Assembly: GCA_031763025.1 (NCBI GenBank) | Contig: JASSKH010000023.1 | Coordinates: 744,001 to 808,000, forward strand | Length of the DNA: 64,000 nt | Direction of reading: 5' to 3' | Source of the DNA: Macrocystis pyrifera | Taxonomy: Eukaryota; Sar; Phaeophyceae; Laminariales; Laminariaceae | Shown here: positions 42,039 to 64,000 of the stretch, one piece after another | How the letters are laid out: every line of letters begins with the position of its first letter | Numbering within the stretch: the first letter of the stretch is position 1 | Notes under the pieces: model-generated | Databases searched by the model: none | The model's input: the letters and a program-made list of their open reading frames with translations, nothing else | What the model was told of the DNA's origin: nothing | Program-made: the position numbers and the translations under genes

Positions 42039-42167
42039 TACTACGGGGGACCATAGTAAATAGGACCAAAAAAAAAAATTAGTAAAAATAGGTGAATACA
42101 TAGTTTTTTGTGAATATATAGTTTTTTGTGTGTACCGTAGGTCCTGTTTACTATGGTCCCCCGTAAT
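42039..42167. mobile_element. Palindromic MITE, copy 9 with internal duplication
   Basis: Slightly longer than the others because an ATAGTTTTTTGTG segment is doubled. Lies directly after a LINE tail. Confidence 0.8.
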
Positions 42168-42568
42168 AATACTATAAATCCCATAACAACCACCGGATTT
42201 ATCGTCGATCACCGGGTTACGTTGTATTCCACACCTCCTGAGGTGCTATACCTCATCACAGTAGTATTCAGCATCACACCCCCAATATACCACCCCTGGG
42301 TGATATCGTGACACGAGTAAGCCCGCAGTACCCTGAGGTATGCGAGTGCGGTGCATATATATTGTGGAGACCAGCAACATGGAGATGCAGGGTGGGGAAG
42401 GTAAAATGGCTTCAGGTTATATATAATAAGGAACTCTTGACTCGTACCTGGTACATACGTTCGTTTGAACACGAGTACACAGCAGTACAAGTACAAGAAG
42501 GCGCATTGACGAACGTGGTGTTTGTTCGAAAATATAAGCTGTACCGGGACATTGTTTGTTTTCCAGAA

Positions 42569-42860
42569 AACGGTATACCTTGACAGAAAATATCATATGA
42601 CTTGGGTTTGGTGTGCCCTGATCACCTCGTTTGTCATTACGTACCGTAAACTGGCAAAAATAGGATGGTGTGTATCGTTTTTTGGAATTTTGCAAGTGAG
42701 ACGGACGGACATGGATGTTTCGCCAAAAAACGGTATATCTTGACAGAAAATGCCATCTTACTTGGGTTGGGTGTACCCTGATGGCCTGGTTTGAGTTTTT
42801 CGTACCGTAAACTGGCAAAAAAGCGCTGGTGTACCGTTTTTTTTTTTTGTCATTTTGTCC
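42569..42860 (+). repeat. Tandem duplication of about 165 bp
   Basis: Two copies, each with AAACGGTATA(C/T)CTTGACAG, then a GTGTGCCCTGATCACC-type block, CGTACCGTAAACTGGCAAAA and GGTGT(A/G)TCGTTTT. Confidence 0.75.
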
Positions 42861-42894
42861 GTTAGGACAGGAAATTAATTTTGCTTTTAGCTTA

Positions 42895-42989
42895 CAGGGC
42901 CAAATACAGTTAATAAAAATAGGTCCTATTAACTATGGACCTAGGTTTTTATCTTTACCATAGGTCCTATTGACTATGGACCCCCGTAA
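42895..42989. mobile_element. Palindromic MITE, degenerate copy 10
   Basis: The right half is well kept (CCATAGGTCCTATTGACTAT, GGACCCCCGTAA); the left terminus is lost. Confidence 0.65.
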
Positions 42990-43659
42990 ATATTAATAAC
43001 TGCTATCACACCCCTACCAGTACCTGCTTGAGTGTGGCAGCCACAACAGCTTAATGGCAGCCACACTCCTTGGCAGATAAATAGTGTAATCGATCACACT
43101 CAATATGTCACACCCCCTCAGGTATATACCACACCCCGGTGACGCGCGCTTTATCAAATCCCAAATTATCCACCGGGGGCATACCGGTACTCGGGTGATG
43201 CTTTTTCCAGTCCTGAAAGTCATCACCGGGGGTGTGGTATACACCGTCGTATACCGTAGGTGTGTGCTATTGATATGCTGTAACTCTTATACAACAGTGG
43301 TTTACCATCTACTACTGTAGTAGTTTAAGGCCATAGAAAAAGAGGAAAATCGGCTTGTCACGGGAAAAACTACTTGGAACCAGTATGGGATTGTTTTTTC
43401 AGTAGTGAAACAAACTGGTTGTATAGGACCATATTGGAGATAATGAGTCCACGTTTTTGGGCTTTGCACGGGGTTGGTGCTGCATAGCATAGATTTTGAA
43501 AGGGGTACGCGTTAAAAGGTGGACTGTTGTGTGTGATTGCTGCTGCTTTACTCCATTGTTGCCAATGCGACATTCACACTATAATATATACCTCTCGCTC
43601 ACTGCAAAACTGGTTGCATTTCAATCACAACGTCACAACCAAAATTGGCCCTGAAAAAT

Positions 43660-43890
43660 GTGGATGAAATTCTGAAGGGCTCAACAACTACTCTACTGCT
43701 GCTGTACTGTGCAACGGAAACAACAGAAACAAGATTCACATCGCAGTCACAAAAGGCCCAAAATAATACCAGTAAATGTGGATGAAATTCTGAAGGGCTC
43801 AACAACTACTCTACTGCTGCTGTTGTGCAACGGAAACAACAGAAACAAGATTCACATCGCAATCACAAAAGGCCCAAAATAATACCAGGT
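43660..43890 (+). repeat. Tandem duplication of about 118 bp
   Basis: Two copies more than 95% identical by eye, each from GTGGATGAAATTCTGAAGGG to AAAAGGCCCAAAATAATACC. Confidence 0.85.
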
Positions 43891-44919
43891 ACCTGGTATC
43901 GTTTATACCAGGTGGAAAGAAAAATGATGATCGCCAAGGATCGAACTCACGAGGAACGCTAACTCTAAATCCTATGCAACAGCTTTTAAGAACCTGTGCA
44001 AAAACGTTGAAATCACAAGAAGCCGCAAGCCTTGTAGCCAAAATAGGAGATTCTTACCTGCTATCGCGTAGTGTTCAAATAACCTACACCGAACAACTTT
44101 CTTCATGGGTTTGCTCCTTCTTTTGACACACAAAAAAAAAAAGAAGAATCAGAGAAATATTTCTTCGACATGAAATTTCGACAGAGGGCAAAAAATCAGG
44201 AACGCGACGTACGTAGATTTCCTAAAGTCAGGAAAATCAGGAAATACAAGAATAAAATAAAATAAATAGGAAAAAAATGGTCAGAAATACTCGATAATAA
44301 GGCCCCTCAGTCCTCAGTCCGCGCAATTTAAGTACCAGGTAAACAGATGGTAACGTGTTCGTCTGCTCAGTCGGCGCTGACTCAGTGGTACCGTGCAAGA
44401 AGACGAAAGGCAACAAGCCCCCCTGTAGGGCGAATTTCCGACCCGGTTTTCACCGATTAATAGCCAACGGCGGTTCTGCATACACTACACACACGTGGAA
44501 CAGATATAATGGTGGCTTTGGAAAGATCTCGTGATACTGAAGTAAGTATATATATAGACACCTCGGTCGGCTTTGTTACGAGCGTTTGCACCTTCCCTCC
44601 GCACCCTAGAGAAAAAAAAAAAAATCAGCTAATATACATATTGTATTAATCGGAAATTCGTCCAGGGGGCAGTGTTTTCCTGTCACACGGGTGGTATTAA
44701 TAGTAGTGTTACAAGGCAGCCTAGGTTATGCCTTCAAACCAACAAAACGTGCAAGATATTAGGAAGCCCTGACCCTACCTCATCGCTAAAGTGCACCAGG
44801 TATGTAAGCGTATGTCGGTATGCACATGCACGTGCATGCTCAACGGGTACACGCCGGGATATGGACCAACCACTGACAAAACGAAAGCGGCGGCTGATGC
44901 ACGAGGCACGAGGCCCCGC

Positions 44920-45233
44920 TATGAATAGCATTAATACCACTATGAATAGCATTAATACCACTATGAATAGCATTAGTACCACTGTGAATAGCATTAATAC
45001 CACTATGAATAGCATTAATACCACTATGAATAGCATTAATACCACTATGAATAGCATTAGTACCACTATGAATAGCATTAATACCACTATGAATAGCATT
45101 AATACCACTATTAATAGCATTAATACCACTATTAATAGCATTAATACCACTATTAATAGCATTAATACCACTATTAATAGCATTAATACCACTATTACAG
45201 GCATTAATGCCACTATTAATAGCATTAATATGA
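44920..45233 (+). repeat. 21-bp minisatellite
   Basis: About 15 units of ATGAATAGCATTAATACCACT with few variants (later units ATTAATAGC). The unit is a multiple of three without stops on either strand, so long Asn-Ser-Ile-Asn-Thr-Thr-type frames arise on both strands. Their codon pattern is set by the repeat, so I do not call a gene. Confidence 0.85.
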
Positions 45234-46207
45234 AGAGTATCAAATAAAACAAATAAAACCCTACGACGTGGTGTGCTGACATCGCCACGCCTTGAGTCAT
45301 TTGCGATGCCAAATTTATTACACGACGTGCTTTTTACTGAAGAAGGAACGCCGATTTCGAGGCAAAACGCCTCGGCGATCCTCCGCCGTGCTTTACCGAA
45401 CGAATAACGCCGATCTCGAGGGAAAGCATTGAGTCAATCTTAGCAAGAGGGCAACTGCGCCTCCGGAGTCCCAACCAACACCCAACAACCCCCTACCAAG
45501 TCATTAGCAACCAGGCACGCATCGGCCCGATGGATGATTTCTACAGATAGATCATCTACACCATTTGTTAATATCTACCTGGTACTGTAGAGCATATACT
45601 TACCACTATAGTATGAGAGTTGTGCGACATCCATCCGTATAATACACATCCCAACGACGGACGGTAACAGAGTAACAGATCATCTTCCAGATTACTTACT
45701 GTAGATCATATAAAGGAGCTTGTCTCTTGGCCGAAAGATCTACATCATCTGTCATCCGTCTGTCCTATGAACCACTCGTACTCTGTCCGGAAATGCAACT
45801 GCCGTTTCGACTATGATAATGTGAGGGCCGTTTCGACTATCGTATTAACACCCAATAATTTTTGCATTTCCGGACAGGGCCGTTACTGCAGTGGTCGGTC
45901 CCCGAAATGTACTGCAGGGGTTGAAGGAGATTTGTACAGTAGATGTACAGCAGCAGCACAGTCAAACTCACCCCTGAATAGTCTGTACAAACAGCAATAA
46001 CATGCCAGTTAACTATTGCTAGCGCCAGGTTCGGTGCAGTCAGAGAGGGGGGAAACGTCGAACCACAGCAGTATGTACGGCTTCGTACACGTGCAACCTC
46101 CCGCAGCACTGCCAAATGTCCACCGCCCCTCCCCTACGCGTACCCAACCATACATACAACACCAATAATACTTGCAACCGATGATGGAGTTCCAATTTAT
46201 GAAAATG

Positions 46208-64000
<17,793 letters not shown>

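Larger units (their letters stand above)
36896..46207. other. Intergenic region between convergent genes
   Basis: 9.3 kb with no credible exon. Open frames here come from tandem repeats. It contains MITE copies 6-10, three SINE copies, one LINE end, the 7-, 21- and 27-bp tandem repeats and two longer tandem duplications. Stretches 36896-37780, 38480-39560, 43000-43600 and 45240-46200 have nothing else I recognise. Confidence 0.6.

Noticed and set aside
44672-45247. A 191-codon frame as a gene.
   Set aside because: Most of it is a 21-bp tandem repeat and the opposite strand is equally open.

Overview
The window is nuclear DNA of a eukaryote with intron-rich genes. Short exons of about 50-260 bases are separated by introns of 0.3-3.6 kb, and introns and spacers are crowded with microsatellites, MITEs and tRNA-derived retroposons. 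Gene architecture, GC-rich Ala/Gly/Asp-rich coding sequence and the LINE type suggest a stramenopile alga, most likely a brown alga. That is inference, since no taxonomic search was possible. Most long start-to-stop frames in the window are noise; the real coding sequence lies in short exons. I found these by eye, by matching AG acceptors, GT donors and codon phase from one exon to the next.

Layout. (1) 593-36895, plus strand: one very large gene of about 30 exons, open at its 5' end in this window. It encodes a protein with helical armadillo-like repeats, then acidic, Ala-rich and Ser-rich linkers, a short coiled-coil stretch, a Gly-Ser linker, a compact Trp/Cys-containing module and a long disordered tail ending at a TAG at 36893-36895. 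I cannot name the family. (2) 36896-46207: about 9.3 kb between two convergent genes, with no credible gene but at least five copies of one MITE, three copies of a poly-A-tailed SINE, the end of a LINE and several minisatellites. (3) 46208-64000, minus strand: a 14-exon gene whose last eight or so exons are recognisably FAN1 (Fanconi-associated nuclease 1). It has the TPR-like region, the VRR-NUC nuclease with its catalytic Asp, Glu-x-Lys and upstream Glu, and a TAA stop at 46208-46210. Its 5' end lies beyond base 64000.

Repeats. A palindromic MITE of about 107 bp with TTACGGGG ends and TA target duplications occurs about twelve times across genes and spacer. A LINE 3' part (2924-4240) carries the C-terminal region of a reverse-transcriptase ORF, and two more truncated ends share its tail. 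The FAN1 gene holds an almost pure TAC triplet array of about 260 bp in one intron and a 540-bp minisatellite in another.

The two genes need not work together. FAN1 is a structure-specific 5' flap nuclease in interstrand-crosslink repair; the armadillo protein has no assignable role. Exon ends rest on GT/AG sites and matching codon phase. Where phases do not match or several sites fit, the entry says so.
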